Shown here piece after piece: positions 45,305 through 55,700 of a DNA stretch of 64,000 nucleotides (positions are counted from its first letter, which is position 1; every line of letters begins with the position of its first letter). The notes beneath the pieces were generated by a model that was not told the DNA's origin, did not search any database, and saw only the letters and a program-made list of their open reading frames with translations. The translations under genes were made by a program, and so were the position numbers. This DNA is from Serratia ficaria (GTDB taxonomy: Bacteria > Pseudomonadota > Gammaproteobacteria > Enterobacterales > Enterobacteriaceae), in assembly GCF_900187015.1 (NCBI RefSeq), contig NZ_LT906479.1, positions 434,001 through 498,000 on the forward strand, in the 5' to 3' direction.

Positions 45305-46333
45305 TCAGTTCTGCATCAGGTGCAGGTCGAGCGGCGTTTTGCTCGGTTTGCCGCCCACTTCGCGCGTCAGGCGCGGCACCATATAGCCGGAAACCTTGCT
45401 CAGCAGCGCCTGCATGATGGCGCGCGCTTCGTCGTCGCTGACCATGAAATGCGCCGCGCCCTGCACCTTGTCCAGCACGTGGATGTAATAGGGCAGAATG
45501 CCGGCGTCAAACAGCGCGTTGCTCAGCGCCGCCAGCGTGTCGGCGTCGTCGTTGATGCCGCGCAGCAGCACGCTTTGATTGAGCAGCGTCACCCCGGCCA
45601 GCTTCAGCTGCGCCATGGCGGCCTGCAGCTCGCGGTCGATCTCGTTGGCGTGGTTGATATGGGTCACCATCAGCACCTGCAGGCGCGATGCCGACAGCCG
45701 CCGGCACAGATCGGGGGTAATGCGCGCCGGGATCACCACCGGCAGCCGGGTGTGAATGCGCAGGCGCTTCAGGTGCGGGATGGCTTCCAGCTCGCCGATC
45801 AGCCAGTCCAGTTCGCTGTCTTTCGCCATCAGCGGATCGCCGCCGGAGAAAATAATTTCATCCAGTTCCGGGTGTTGGCGGATATAATCCAGCGCCTGAC
45901 GCCAGTTGGCCTTGTTGCCCTGGTTGTCCTGATACGGGAAATGGCGGCGGAAACAGTAGCGGCAGTTGACCGCACAGCCGCCCTTGACCAGCAGCAGCGC
46001 GCGATTGCGGTATTTGTGCAGCAGGCCGGGCACCACGCTGCGCTGTTCATCCAGCGGGTCAGTGGTGAAGCCGGGAGCGTTGATGAATTCTTCTTTGACG
46101 GTCAGCACCTGGCGCAGCAGGGGGTCATTGGCATCGCCCGGCCGCATGCGCGCGGCAAAGGCGCGCGGCACTCGCAGCGCGAATAGCCGGCGGGCATCGC
46201 GCCCCTGCGGCAGTTCCGGGTGCGTATTCAGTGACAAAAGCTGCAGTAATTCATCAGGATCGGTAATAACATCGGCGAGTTGATGCAACCAATCTTCTCT
46301 ATATGCCGTAGTTCGGGTTATAATGTGTGCCAT
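45305..46333 (-). CDS. epmB: EF-P (R)-beta-lysine pathway 2,3-aminomutase EpmB
   Basis: 342 residues. The radical-SAM cluster motif is GGCAVNCRYCFRR (CxxxCxxC), and SGGDPLMAKD follows. EpmB makes (R)-beta-lysine from lysine; EpmA (51.66 kb) then attaches it to EF-P. It is divergent from efp with only 42 bases between the starts. Confidence 0.96.
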   Translation of the reverse strand: MAHIITRTTAYREDWLHQLADVITDPDELLQLLSLNTHPELPQGRDARRLFALRVPRAFAARMRPGDANDPLLRQVLTVKEEFINAPGFTTDPLDEQRSVVPGLLHKYRNRALLLVKGGCAVNCRYCFRRHFPYQDNQGNKANWRQALDYIRQHPELDEIIFSGGDPLMAKDSELDWLIGELEAIPHLKRLRIHTRLPVVIPARITPDLCRRLSASRLQVLMVTHINHANEIDRELQAAMAQLKLAGVTLLNQSVLLRGINDDADTLAALSNALFDAGILPYYIHVLDKVQGAAHFMVSDDEARAIMQALLSKVSGYMVPRLTREVGGKPSKTPLDLHLMQN

Positions 46334-46375
46334 TTTTTTGGCTAAGCTACCAGTTCAAATATTCAGAGGGCCATC

Positions 46376-46942
46376 ATGGCGACTTATTCTAGCAACGATT
46401 TCCGTCCGGGTCTTAAAATCATGTTCGAGGGCGAACCTTACGCCGTCGAGTCAAGCGAGTTCGTTAAACCTGGTAAAGGCCAGGCGTTCGCCCGCGTAAA
46501 AATGCGCCGTCTGCTGACCGGCACCCGCGTGGAAAAAACCTTTAAATCTACCGACTCTTGCGAAGGCGCGGACGTAGTAGACACCAACATGAACTACCTG
46601 TACACCGACGGCGAGTTCTATCACTTCATGCACCCAGAGACCTTCGAACAGCATCAGGTCGACGGCAAAACCGTATCCGACGCGGCAAAATGGCTGCAGG
46701 ACAATGCGGAATGTATCATCACCCTGTGGGACGGCCGTCCTATCGCCGTTCAGCCGCCGAACTTCATCGAAGCGGAAATCACTGATACCGATCCAGGCCT
46801 GAAAGGCGATACCGCCGGTACCGGCGGCAAGCCTGCGACCCTGAGCACCGGCGCCGTGGTTAAAGTGCCATTGTTCGTGCAGATTGGCGAAGTTGTCCGC
46901 GTTGACACCCGCTCTGGCGAATACGTATCTCGCGTTAAATAA
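46376..46942 (+). CDS. efp: Elongation factor P
   Basis: 188 residues, three beta-barrel domains. The modified Lys is K34 in [11 protein letters not shown] relieves ribosome stalling at polyproline. Both modification enzymes are in this window (epmB and epmA), and K34 is kept, so the (R)-beta-lysyl pathway should work. Confidence 0.98.
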   Translation: MATYSSNDFRPGLKIMFEGEPYAVESSEFVKPGKGQAFARVKMRRLLTGTRVEKTFKSTDSCEGADVVDTNMNYLYTDGEFYHFMHPETFEQHQVDGKTVSDAAKWLQDNAECIITLWDGRPIAVQPPNFIEAEITDTDPGLKGDTAGTGGKPATLSTGAVVKVPLFVQIGEVVRVDTRSGEYVSRVK

Positions 46943-46951
46943 GTTTCAAGG

Positions 46952-46984
46952 CAGAGGAACCCCCGCGGTTCCTCTGTTTTATCC
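46952..46984 (+). terminator. Terminator of efp
   Basis: CAGAGGAACC (46952-46961) pairs with GGTTCCTCTG (46967-46976), followed by TTTT. Confidence 0.88.
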
Positions 46985-47014
46985 CTTCCCGTCGACCGTT
47001 GGCAGAAAATTCGC

Positions 47015-47146
47015 ATGATGAAGAAAACGCTGTTGGCCGTGATCTCCCTGTTGCTGCTGGCATCCCTAAGCGGCTGTAATACGTTTCGCGGCTTTGGCGA
47101 AGACGTTCAACACCTTGGCGGCGCTATCTCGCGCACGGCCAGCTAA
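47015..47146 (+). CDS. ecnA: Entericidin A-like lipoprotein
   Basis: 43 residues (42 if the second ATG is used). The signal peptide ends in the lipobox LASLSGC, followed by NTFRGFGEDVQHLGGAISR, the entericidin signature. In E. coli EcnA is the antidote to the toxic lipoprotein EcnB. Order efp, ecnA, ecnB, sugE is as in E. coli. Confidence 0.9.
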   Translation: MMKKTLLAVISLLLLASLSGCNTFRGFGEDVQHLGGAISRTAS

Positions 47147-47266
47147 AAGCATTAACTCCACTTATCATTTAGACCAAAAAAACGCCATTTTAAACAGCGG
47201 CGTGCGTCAATGTTTACTAAGCTTAGAAGGCCGTACTTTTTCATCACGACAAATAAGGACTTTCCT

Positions 47267-47398
47267 ATGCTGAAGAAAAGTATTATCGCCATTTTCTCTT
47301 TGATGATTTTGAGCTCATTGACCGCATGCAACACCACCAAGGGCGTGGGTGAAGATATCCAGGCCGGGGGCCAGGCCATTCAGCGCAGCGCGGAATAA
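47267..47398 (+). CDS. ecnB: Entericidin B-like lipoprotein
   Basis: 43 residues starting [13 protein letters not shown] at 47267 with AAGGA upstream. The lipobox is SSLTAC, and the mature part ([18 protein letters not shown]) matches entericidin B, a stationary-phase bacteriolytic lipoprotein. It is separate from ecnA by 120 bases, so it may have its own promoter. Confidence 0.92.
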   Translation: MLKKSIIAIFSLMILSSLTACNTTKGVGEDIQAGGQAIQRSAE

Positions 47399-47528
47399 GC
47401 GTGTTTCCAGACTCCGGTGGTATTCCATAAGCAGTAACGCCCGGTTCGTTTTGTGGAATACCGCTTTATGCCCGCCTTTCCGCGTTTGTCTTGCTGCGTT
47501 ATAATTGCCCGGCATTTGTCATCAAGCT

Positions 47529-47573
47529 GAACGGGACGACCTGTTCACGCGTCATTACATCGGGGACGACCCC
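47529..47573 (+). promoter_or_regulatory. Guanidine-II (mini-ykkC) riboswitch
   Basis: Two small hairpins each with an ACGA loop: GAAC-G-GG / CC-T-GTTC around ACGA at 47536-47539, and GGGG/CCCC around ACGA at 47566-47569. Paired ACGR tetraloops are the hallmark of guanidine-II riboswitches, which control guanidinium exporters. GGAGG at 47582-47586 and the sugE ATG follow directly. Confidence 0.92.
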
Positions 47574-47593
47574 ATGCTTATGGAGGCCGTCTC

Positions 47594-47911
47594 ATGGCCT
47601 GGATTATTCTGCTTATCGCCGGTTTGCTCGAAGTGGTATGGGCTATCGGTCTGAAATACACCCAGGGTTTCACCCGCCTCACGCCCAGCATCATTACCGT
47701 CGCCGCGATGGTGGTCAGCATGTTGCTGCTGGCCAACGCCATGAAAACGCTGCCCGCCGGCACCGCCTATGCGGTCTGGACCGGCATCGGCGCGGTGGGG
47801 GCAGCGATTATGGGGATGATATTGCTGGGCGAATCGACCAATATCGCGCGCATCATCAGCCTGTGCCTGATTGTGGTCGGGATACTTGGCCTGAAGTTCA
47901 GCAGCCACTGA
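47594..47911 (+). CDS. sugE: Small multidrug-resistance exporter SugE/Gdx (guanidinium exporter)
   Basis: 105 residues and four membrane helices. [20 protein letters not shown] with the conserved Glu, and [19 protein letters not shown], place it in the SMR family, Gdx branch. Gdx exports guanidinium in exchange for protons; many homologues also give tolerance to quaternary ammonium compounds. The guanidine-II riboswitch upstream supports guanidinium as its natural substrate. Confidence 0.95.
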   Translation: MAWIILLIAGLLEVVWAIGLKYTQGFTRLTPSIITVAAMVVSMLLLANAMKTLPAGTAYAVWTGIGAVGAAIMGMILLGESTNIARIISLCLIVVGILGLKFSSH

Positions 47912-47936
47912 TAACTCCAGTCACCTACCTAAAACA

Positions 47937-47960
47937 GGCGGCCAACGGACATTGGCCGCC
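47937..47960 (-). terminator. Terminator of the frd operon
   Basis: GGCGGCCAA (47937-47945) pairs with TTGGCCGCC (47952-47960); minus-strand TGTTTT follows. It may also end sugE transcripts. Confidence 0.65.
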
Positions 47961-47968
47961 GCAGCGGT

Positions 47969-48328
47969 TTACAGGGTGACGACCCCGATCAGGGTTACGA
48001 CGCTGAGGATCGCCGCCAGCCCGTAGAACACCCATTTGCCGGCCGGCACGTGGATCTTCAGGTCATGCATGGCGTGGTGGATGCGGTGCAGGCCGCACCA
48101 CAGCGGCAGAATGATCATCAGCAGCAGGAACAGGCGGCCGATCAGGCTCTGGCAGAACGCCAGCACCCGCTCATAGTCCAGCGCCTCGCCGGGGTACAGC
48201 CCCAGCGGCAGCAGTATGCCGACCAGCAGCACGATGGCCGGCGCGACTATCGCGCCCCACATGCCGCCGGCGCCGAACAACCCCCAGAAAACCGGCTCGT
48301 CGGAGCGTTTAGGTGCTTGATTTATCAT
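47969..48328 (-). CDS. frdD: Fumarate reductase subunit D
   Basis: 119 residues, three membrane helices. It is one of two anchor proteins for FrdAB and binds menaquinol with Frd[21 protein letters not shown] matches the conserved cytoplasmic loop and its His. Last gene of frdABCD. Confidence 0.96.
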   Translation of the reverse strand: MINQAPKRSDEPVFWGLFGAGGMWGAIVAPAIVLLVGILLPLGLYPGEALDYERVLAFCQSLIGRLFLLLMIILPLWCGLHRIHHAMHDLKIHVPAGKWVFYGLAAILSVVTLIGVVTL

Positions 48329-48340
48329 GTTTCCTCCGGA

Positions 48341-48733
48341 TTACATCAGGGCGACGGCCAGAATGATCACGCTGACCACCAGGGTGACCGCCCACAGCCC
48401 TTTGACGATCGGTCCGGGCCCCATTTTTTCGCTGTTAACCACGATATTGGCGGCTTTCGGCGCCAGATCGAACCAGGTTTTGGTATGCAATGCCGCCGCC
48501 AGCAGCGCGACGATGTTGAGCAGCAGCACCAGCGGGTTTTGCAAAAAACCGACGAAAGCGGCCCAGCTTTCCGCGCCGCCCTTCAGCGCGAACACGCCGT
48601 ACAGCAGCACGATGCTGAACCACACCGCCAATACCGACGTGCCTTCACGCAGCATGTAGAAGCGATAGAAGCCGAGTTTCTGCCACCAGGTGGGCGTCAT
48701 GGTGCGCACATAGGGCTTACGTTGTGTTGTCAT
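48341..48733 (-). CDS. frdC: Fumarate reductase subunit C
   Basis: 130 residues, three membrane helices. The N-terminal [20 protein letters not shown] and [14 protein letters not shown] match FrdC. With FrdD it anchors the enzyme and takes electrons from menaquinol. Confidence 0.96.
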   Translation of the reverse strand: MTTQRKPYVRTMTPTWWQKLGFYRFYMLREGTSVLAVWFSIVLLYGVFALKGGAESWAAFVGFLQNPLVLLLNIVALLAAALHTKTWFDLAPKAANIVVNSEKMGPGPIVKGLWAVTLVVSVIILAVALM

Positions 48734-48748
48734 GGCAATTTTTCTCCC

Positions 48749-49483
48749 TTATTGCGGCTTCAGCATGGCGATCATGAAGTCTTTGGCGCTTTCCACCTTG
48801 CCCTGCTGGATGGCGGCGGCCGGATCGACGTGTTTCGGACAGACTTCGGAGCAATAGCCGACAAAGGTGCAGCTCCAGACGCCGTTTTGACCGTTGAGCT
48901 GCGGCATGCGCTGTTTCTTGCCGCGGTCGCGGTTGTCCAGGTTGTAACGGTGCGCCAGGGTGATCGCCGCCGGGCCGATAAACTCCGGATTGAGGCCGAA
49001 TTGCGGGCAGGCGGCGTAGCACAGGCCGCAGTTGATGCAGCCGGAGAACTGGTGATATTTTGCCATCTGCGCCGGAGTCTGTACGTTCGGGCCTTCTTCC
49101 GGTGTGCGGTCGTTGCCGATGATGTAGGGCTTAATCGCCTCCAGGCTCTCGATAAAGTGGGTCATGTCGACCACCAGATCGCGCTCGATGGGGAAATTGC
49201 CCAGCGCCTCGACCTTCATGCCGCCGGTGTATTCCCGCAGGAAGGTTTTGCACGCCAACTTCGGCACCCGGTTGACCATCATGCCGCAGGAGCCGCAGAT
49301 CGCCATGCGGCAGGACCAGCGGTAGGAAAGGTCAGGCGCCAGGTTGTCCTTGATGTAACCCAGCGCGTCGAGCAGCGAGGTCTGTTCATCGTAAGGCACG
49401 GCGTAGGTCTCGAAATGCGGCTCGGCGTCGCGTTCCGGGTTATAGCGCATGACTTCGATTTTCAGGGTTTTCATCTCAGCCAT
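48749..49483 (-). CDS. frdB: Fumarate reductase iron-sulfur subunit
   Basis: 244 residues from the ATG at 49483. The [2Fe-2S] ligands are in [14 protein letters not shown]; [4Fe-4S] and [3Fe-4S] ligands are in [15 protein letters not shown] and [11 protein letters not shown]. It passes electrons from the quinol to FrdA. Its start overlaps the frdA stop by 8 bases. Confidence 0.97.
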   Translation of the reverse strand: MAEMKTLKIEVMRYNPERDAEPHFETYAVPYDEQTSLLDALGYIKDNLAPDLSYRWSCRMAICGSCGMMVNRVPKLACKTFLREYTGGMKVEALGNFPIERDLVVDMTHFIESLEAIKPYIIGNDRTPEEGPNVQTPAQMAKYHQFSGCINCGLCYAACPQFGLNPEFIGPAAITLAHRYNLDNRDRGKKQRMPQLNGQNGVWSCTFVGYCSEVCPKHVDPAAAIQQGKVESAKDFMIAMLKPQ

Positions 49484-51272
49484 TGGCCTGCTCCTTATCC
49501 TTTTTCTCCTGCGCATCGGCTTCGGCGCCGTAAACGCGTTTGGCCGGCGGCAGCTTGGTGATTTTCACTTCGCTGTATTCCAGCCGCGGCGCACCGGCCG
49601 GGTTGTGGAACGCCAGCGTATGTTTGAGGAAGTTGACGTCGTCGCGCTCGGTGCAGCCCTCATCCAGACGTTGGTGCGCGCCGCGCGATTCCTTGCGGTT
49701 GAAGGCGGAGTGCGCCATGCATTCGGCGACGTCCAGGCCGTAGCCCAGCTCGATGCTGTACAACAGATCGGTATTGAACACGCTGGAGCTGTCGGTGATT
49801 TTGACCCGTTTGAAACGTTCCTTCAGCTCGGCCAGCTTATCGATGGTTTTTTGCATCAGCTCCGGCGTGCGGTAGATGCCGCAGCCTTCTTCCATCGACA
49901 GGCCCATTTCGTCGCGAATTTTCGACCAGTTTTCGCTGCCTTCCTGTTTCATCAGGTTGCTCAGCCGGGTTTCGACGTCGCGGCCCTGGGCGTCCAGCGC
50001 GTTGCCGTTGGCCGGGCCGCTTTCCAGCGCGCGGCGCGCGGCGTGTTCGCCGGCCACCCGGCCGAATACCACCAGTTCAGCCAGCGAGTTGGAGCCGAGG
50101 CGATTGGCGCCGTGCAGGCCGACGGAAGAGCATTCGCCGACCGCGAACAGCCCCTTGATGCGGGTTTCGCAGTGTTGATCGGTTTCGATGCCGCCCATGG
50201 TGTAGTGCGCGGTGGGGCGCACCGGGATCGGATCCTTCACCGGATCGACGCCGACGTAGGCCTTGGCCAGCTCGCAGATAAACGGCAGCCGCTCCAGCAG
50301 CTTTTTCTCGCCCAGGTGGCGCAGGTCCAGATAGACCACGTCGCCGCGCGGGGTGGCGACGGTGCGCCCGGCGCGCCATTCGTGCCAGAAGGCCTGCGAA
50401 ACTTTATCGCGCGGGCCCAGCTCCATATATTTGTTTCTCGGTTCGCCCAGCGGCGTTTCCGGCCCCATGCCGTAGTCCTGCAGGTAGCGGTAGCCGTCCT
50501 TGTTGACCAGGATGCCGCCTTCGCCGCGGCAGCCTTCGGTCATCAGGATGCCGGAGCCGGGCAGGCCGGTCGGGTGGTACTGCACGAACTCCATATCGCG
50601 CAGCGGCACGCCGTGGTGGAACGCCATGCCCATGCCGTCACCGGTGACGATGCCGCCGTTGGTGTTGTAGCGGTACACGCGCCCGGCGCCGCCGGTGGCC
50701 ATCACCACCGCATTGGCGCGGATCTGCACGCGGGTGCCTTCCATCATGTTCATTGCCACCAGGCCGCGCGCCTGGCCGTCGTCCACCAGAATGTCCAGCA
50801 CGAAGTGCTCGTCGAAACGCTGGATTTGCGGGTATTTCAGCGAGGTCTGGAACAGGGTGTGCAGCATATGGAAGCCGGTTTTGTCGGCGGCGAACCAGGT
50901 GCGTTCGATCTTCATGCCGCCGAAGCGCCGCACGTTGACCGAGCCGTCCGGTTTGCGGCTCCAGGGGCAGCCCCATTGTTCCAGCTGGGTCATTTCACGC
51001 GGGCACTGGTGCACGAAATGGTCGACCACGTCCTGCTCGCACAGCCAGTCGCCGCCGGCGACGGTGTCGTTGAAGTGGTAGTCGTAAGAATCGTGATCCT
51101 GAGTGACGGCGGCGGAGCCCCCCTCGGCGGCGACCGTATGGCTGCGCATCGGATAGACTTTAGAGATCAGCGCGATTTTCAGTTGAGGGTTGGCTTCCGC
51201 TGCGGCTATTGCTGCACGTAAACCAGCGCCCCCGGCCCCAATAATGGCAAGATCGGCGTTAAAGGTTTGCAC
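49476..51272 (-). CDS. frdA: Fumarate reductase flavoprotein subunit, GTG start
   Basis: 598 residues from a GTG at 51272. This start has GGAGG six bases upstream and gives an N-terminus ([20 protein letters not shown]) that lines up with E. coli FrdA; a longer frame to 51305 would include the ribosome site. The covalent FAD His is in [10 protein letters not shown], and GGMGVDPV-like and QYHPTGLPG segments form the active site. It reduces fumarate to succinate in anaerobic respiration. Confidence 0.96.
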   Translation of the reverse strand: MQTFNADLAIIGAGGAGLRAAIAAAEANPQLKIALISKVYPMRSHTVAAEGGSAAVTQDHDSYDYHFNDTVAGGDWLCEQDVVDHFVHQCPREMTQLEQWGCPWSRKPDGSVNVRRFGGMKIERTWFAADKTGFHMLHTLFQTSLKYPQIQRFDEHFVLDILVDDGQARGLVAMNMMEGTRVQIRANAVVMATGGAGRVYRYNTNGGIVTGDGMGMAFHHGVPLRDMEFVQYHPTGLPGSGILMTEGCRGEGGILVNKDGYRYLQDYGMGPETPLGEPRNKYMELGPRDKVSQAFWHEWRAGRTVATPRGDVVYLDLRHLGEKKLLERLPFICELAKAYVGVDPVKDPIPVRPTAHYTMGGIETDQHCETRIKGLFAVGECSSVGLHGANRLGSNSLAELVVFGRVAGEHAARRALESGPANGNALDAQGRDVETRLSNLMKQEGSENWSKIRDEMGLSMEEGCGIYRTPELMQKTIDKLAELKERFKRVKITDSSSVFNTDLLYSIELGYGLDVAECMAHSAFNRKESRGAHQRLDEGCTERDDVNFLKHTLAFHNPAGAPRLEYSEVKITKLPPAKRVYGAEADAQEKKDKEQANG

Positions 51273-51364
51273 TGCATTCCTCCAATGTTCGGTTAAGAAC
51301 GGCAAGTTAAATATCTATGCTTAAAATTTAATGAAACGCTTCGGGTGCTAACTAATTGAACCGA

Positions 51365-51378
51365 TTGATGTTAATTAA
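51365..51378 (-). promoter_or_regulatory. Possible FNR box upstream of frdA
   Basis: TTGATGTTAATTAA matches TTGAT-N4-ATCAA at nine of ten positions, about 92 bases before the frdA start in the 386-base divergent frdA-epmA region. E. coli frd is FNR-activated. Confidence 0.45.
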
Positions 51379-51658
51379 AGGTTAAGGATAGGTATCTCCC
51401 ACCATTTGTGGGGAATTAACTATACCTAAAGTTAAGTAGGGGAAATTTGATGTGATCGATTGTTTTGTCGATTAATCGTTAGCCGACAGGCTGTTCTGCC
51501 ATGACGGCGCGTTCAGCGTGCGTTCGCCTTTTTATCGCCCTTTTTGCCGCCCGATTGTCGGAAATCGACGCCGCTGCGGCCCGCCGACCCTGAAGAATTT
51601 GTTTGCGTGCCGGGATACGAGTAGACTGCATCCCCTGTTTGATTTCGGAGTAATTACC

Positions 51659-52636
51659 ATGAGCGAAACGGCAAGCTGGCAGCCAAGTGCACCCATCGCC
51701 AATTTGTTGAAACGCGCAGCGATCCTGGCTGAGATCCGGCGTTTCTTCGCCGATCGTGGCGTGCTGGAAGTTGAGACGCCCACCATGAGCCAGGCGACGG
51801 TTACCGATATTCACCTGTTCCCGTTCCAGACGCGCTTCGTCGGGCCGGGCGCGGCGGACGGCCTGACGCTGTACATGATGACCAGCCCGGAATATCACAT
51901 GAAGCGCCTGCTGGCGGCGGGCAGCGGCCCGATCTATCAAATGGGGCGCAGCTTCCGCAATGAAGAGGCCGGGCGGCATCACAACCCGGAATTCACCATG
52001 CTGGAATGGTACCGTCCGCATTACGACATGTACCGGCTGATGAATGAAGTGGACGATTTGCTGCAGCAGGTGCTGGACTGCGACAGTGCGGAAACCCTGT
52101 CTTATCAGCAGGCGTTCCTGCGCCATTTGGATCTCGACCCGCTGTCGGCGGAGAAGGCGCAGCTGCGGGAAGCGGCGGCCAAGCTCGATCTGAGCAACAT
52201 CGCCGATACCGAAGAAGACCGCGACACGCTGCTGCAGCTGCTGTTCACCGTTGGGGTGGAGCCGCACATCGGCCGCGAAAAGCCGGCCTTTGTTTATCAC
52301 TTCCCGGCCAGCCAGGCGGCGTTGGCGGAGATCAGCACCGAGGACCACCGCGTGGCGGAACGTTTCGAGGTGTATTTCAAGGGTATCGAACTGGCGAACG
52401 GCTTCCGTGAACTGACCGACAGTCGCGAACAGCGCCAGCGCTTCGAGCAGGACAACCGCAAGCGCGCGGAGCGCGGCCTGCCGCAGCACCCGATCGACAA
52501 CAACCTGCTGGACGCGCTGCAACACGGCATGCCGGAATGTTCCGGGGTGGCGCTGGGCGTCGACCGCCTGGTGATGCTGGCGTTGGGCGCCGAGAGCCTG
52601 AGCGAGGTGCTCGCCTTCCCGGTAGGGCGCGCATAG
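51659..52636 (+). CDS. epmA: EF-P lysyltransferase EpmA (PoxA/GenX)
   Basis: 325 residues from the ATG at 51659, the standard length. It is a class II lysyl-tRNA synthetase catalytic core without the anticodon domain. Motif 2 is [20 protein letters not shown] and motif 3 is [12 protein letters not shown]. It attaches (R)-beta-lysine to K34 of EF-P. It is divergent from frdA. Confidence 0.97.
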   Translation: MSETASWQPSAPIANLLKRAAILAEIRRFFADRGVLEVETPTMSQATVTDIHLFPFQTRFVGPGAADGLTLYMMTSPEYHMKRLLAAGSGPIYQMGRSFRNEEAGRHHNPEFTMLEWYRPHYDMYRLMNEVDDLLQQVLDCDSAETLSYQQAFLRHLDLDPLSAEKAQLREAAAKLDLSNIADTEEDRDTLLQLLFTVGVEPHIGREKPAFVYHFPASQAALAEISTEDHRVAERFEVYFKGIELANGFRELTDSREQRQRFEQDNRKRAERGLPQHPIDNNLLDALQHGMPECSGVALGVDRLVMLALGAESLSEVLAFPVGRA

Positions 52637-52652
52637 GATATCTTGTGGTGAT

Positions 52653-52691
52653 AAAAGGGTTCGGTGTTGCATTGCACGCCGAACCCTTTTT
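52653..52691. terminator. Bidirectional terminator between epmA and mscM
   Basis: AAAAGGGTTCGG (52653-52664) pairs with CCGAACCCTTTT, with a T run; convergent genes on both sides. Confidence 0.9.
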
Positions 52692-52702
52692 GCATTATGC
52701 GC

Positions 52703-55700
52703 TTACAGGCCGCCGGATTCGCGTTTGGTGTTGGGCGGCGGGGTGGAAGCCGGCGTGCGGCCATTGCTGGTCAGCCGCGACAGCGTTTCGCTGCGCACCT
52801 GGAACGGCGGGTACGGCAGGGTGATGCCGTGTTCGCGGTAGCCCGCCAGGATCAGCTGGTGGATCTCGTGGCGCAGCGGCATGCGGTGGCCCATTTCGGC
52901 CGCGTAGATACGCATCTCGAAGATCTGAATGCCCTGCTGCAGATCGACCAGGTATACCTCCGGCGCCGGGTTGTCCAGCACCAGCGAGCAGCGCTCGGCG
53001 GCGTTGGTCAGGATCTTGGTGATCTCTTCGCTGTTGGCATCGGCCGGGGCCGGCACCGTGAGCACCACGCGAGTCAGGTTGTCCGACAGCGACCAGTTGA
53101 CGAATTGCTCGGTGATAAAGGCTTTGTTCGGCACGATGATCTCTTTGCGGTCCCAGTCCGAGATGGTGGTGGCGCGGGTGTTGATCTTGGTGACGGTGCC
53201 GGTCAGATTCCTGATCGTCACCGTATCGCCGATGCGGATCGGTTTCTCGAACAGGATGATCAGGCCGGAGATGAAGTTGGAGAAGATCTCCTGCATGCCG
53301 AAGCCCAACCCCACGCTGAGCGCGGTCACCACCCACTGCAGCTTCGACCATTCGATGCCGATCCAGGAAAAACTGAGGATGGCGCCGAACAGCAACAGCA
53401 AATATTTGGTGATGGTGGTGATGGCGTAGCCGGTGCCCGGCGTCAAATCCAGGTGCTGCAGCACCGCCAGCTCCAACAGCGCCGGCAGGTTGCGCACCAG
53501 CTGCATGGTGACGATCAGCACCAGGATGGCGATCAATATCGCGCCGAGGGTGATCGGATGCGCCGTTTCCACGCCGTTGACCGTCGAGGTGACATCCCAC
53601 AGCGAGATGTTTTCCAGGAAGGCGAAGGCGGAATGGATCTCCGACCACAGCACGATCACCGACACCAGCGCGATCATCGTCAGGATCGAGCGCACCAGCC
53701 GCAGCGACTGCGCGCTGATGGTGTCCAGATCGATCTCTGAATAATCCGTATCCATCGCGCCTTCGGTGCTGTTCGGCGTGTGCGGCGTTTCTTCTTCGCC
53801 GCGGGCGCGCTGGGCCAGAATGTCGGCGCGACGCTGTTTGGCGCGGTCGAAGGCGATGCGTCGCCGCTGGATCAGCATCCAGCGGCGAATGATATGGTAA
53901 ACCACCAGCAGGAAGAACCAGATCGCCACCGAGGTTTCCAGTCGGGCCAGCAGCGCCTGCGAGGTGGTGAGGTAGCCGACGCAGGAGGCCAGCGCGGCCA
54001 GCAGCGGCGCCGACAGCAGCAGCCCCCACAGCGCGGTGTTGACCATGTTCTCGCCGGAGCCGTTTTTGTCCAGATACAGCGGAATGCCGGCGCGTTTCAG
54101 GCTGTTGGTGACGATGGCCAGCGCCAGACACAGCAGGATAAAGCACAGCCGGCCCAGGGTATTGGCAAACTCGCGCTCTTTCAGACTGTCGAAGGTGATC
54201 AGCGCCATGATCAGCGGCACGATCAGCCAGATCGACATCTTGTAGTAGCGCATGGCGCGCGAAACCTGCTTCACCGGCCAGCGGAAGTGAACGATAAACA
54301 GCCCCTGCGGATGAGCGAAGGCGGCGCAGATCATGCACACCCACAGGATCGGCAGCGTGGCGGTAACCCCTTTGCCGATCGCCTCCGCCACCGGGTAGTT
54401 CCAGGCGCTCTGCAGGCCAAAACCGAGCGCCGCCCACAGCACCGGCAGCGGCAGCGCCACCAGAATCGACCAGAATACCGTGCGCACCGTCAGGAAGAAC
54501 TCATCCTGCGTCACCTTGCCCACCCGGCTGCTGGCGCGCGCCAGGAAGGCGTGATAGTGCTTGCGCGAGCTGATGCTGAAAATCACCAGCAGCAGAGCGC
54601 CGAAGATCGGGACCAGGGTTTCGCGGCTGGTCACCATCATCATAAAGGCGCCGCCGAGCTGCGCCAGCGTATCCAGCGACAGCAGGCGCGTCAGATCGTG
54701 CGCGACGTTAATCGGGTAGGACAGGGAGACCGGATTGACGTCCGGCACCCAGAACAGATAGCGGTGGGTGGCGTCCCTGATTTCGTTCAGCGCTTCAATC
54801 AGCTGGGTGTTGGCCACCTTCAGCTTGGTCAGCTCGAGGATTTGGGTGTCGCAGCCGGACAGCAGCGAATTCAGCAGCTCGCGCTGGGTGCGCAGCTGGG
54901 CCTCGACGATGCGGCGTTCCGCACTGCTCAGCTCGCTGCCGTCGTCGCGCTTGAATTCGCGCTGCGACAGCTTCTCCAGCTGGCTCTCGAACTGCAGCCG
55001 CTGCACGCGCAGCTGGGCCATATCGCCGTCCAGCTGCTGAGGCTTGGGCATTTCCGGCAGGGTGGCGACCTGGGCGCGCAGGGTTTCCCCCAGCGCCGAC
55101 GAGGAACCGAGCCACTGGGCCTGTTCGATGATGGTGCTCAACGCCTGCCGCACCTGCAGCGTTTGCGCCGCGGCCTGACGTTGCTGGGATGAGATCAGGT
55201 CCATGCGTTGGGCCTGGCTGTTCAGCGCGGCGGAAAGCTGGCGGTTGATCTGCAGCTGCTGGCTGATGCTTTTCGGCAGATCGCCATTCTGCTCGGCTAA
55301 CTGTTCGGTTTTTTCCAACGCCAGTTCGGCTTCGCGTTGGCGCTGGGCATTGAGATTGTTGCGCAGCGCCTGCAGCTGGATGTCGATCTTCTCATGGCGC
55401 GTTTTGTAAACGTCGGCGCGCATCCGCGCCAGCTCCTGGCGGTTGTTGGCCGACAGCTGCGCCAGCTCCAGCTCGTCCACTTTGGCCTTGCGCGCCGCGG
55501 CTTCGGCCTGCAGCAGCGCCAGCGCCGCCTGGGCGTGCGGGGTGGTCGGGTTGGCGGGCTGTGCCTGCAGACGGCGCTGCACTTCGGTCAGCGAACGGCG
55601 GGCGTCGGTCTGCTGCTGCGGCAGCTGGCCCAGCGAATCGCTGATCTCCCGCGTGCGGTCCTGTTCCTGTTGCAACAGGCGCGCCTGTTCCAGCAGCAGG

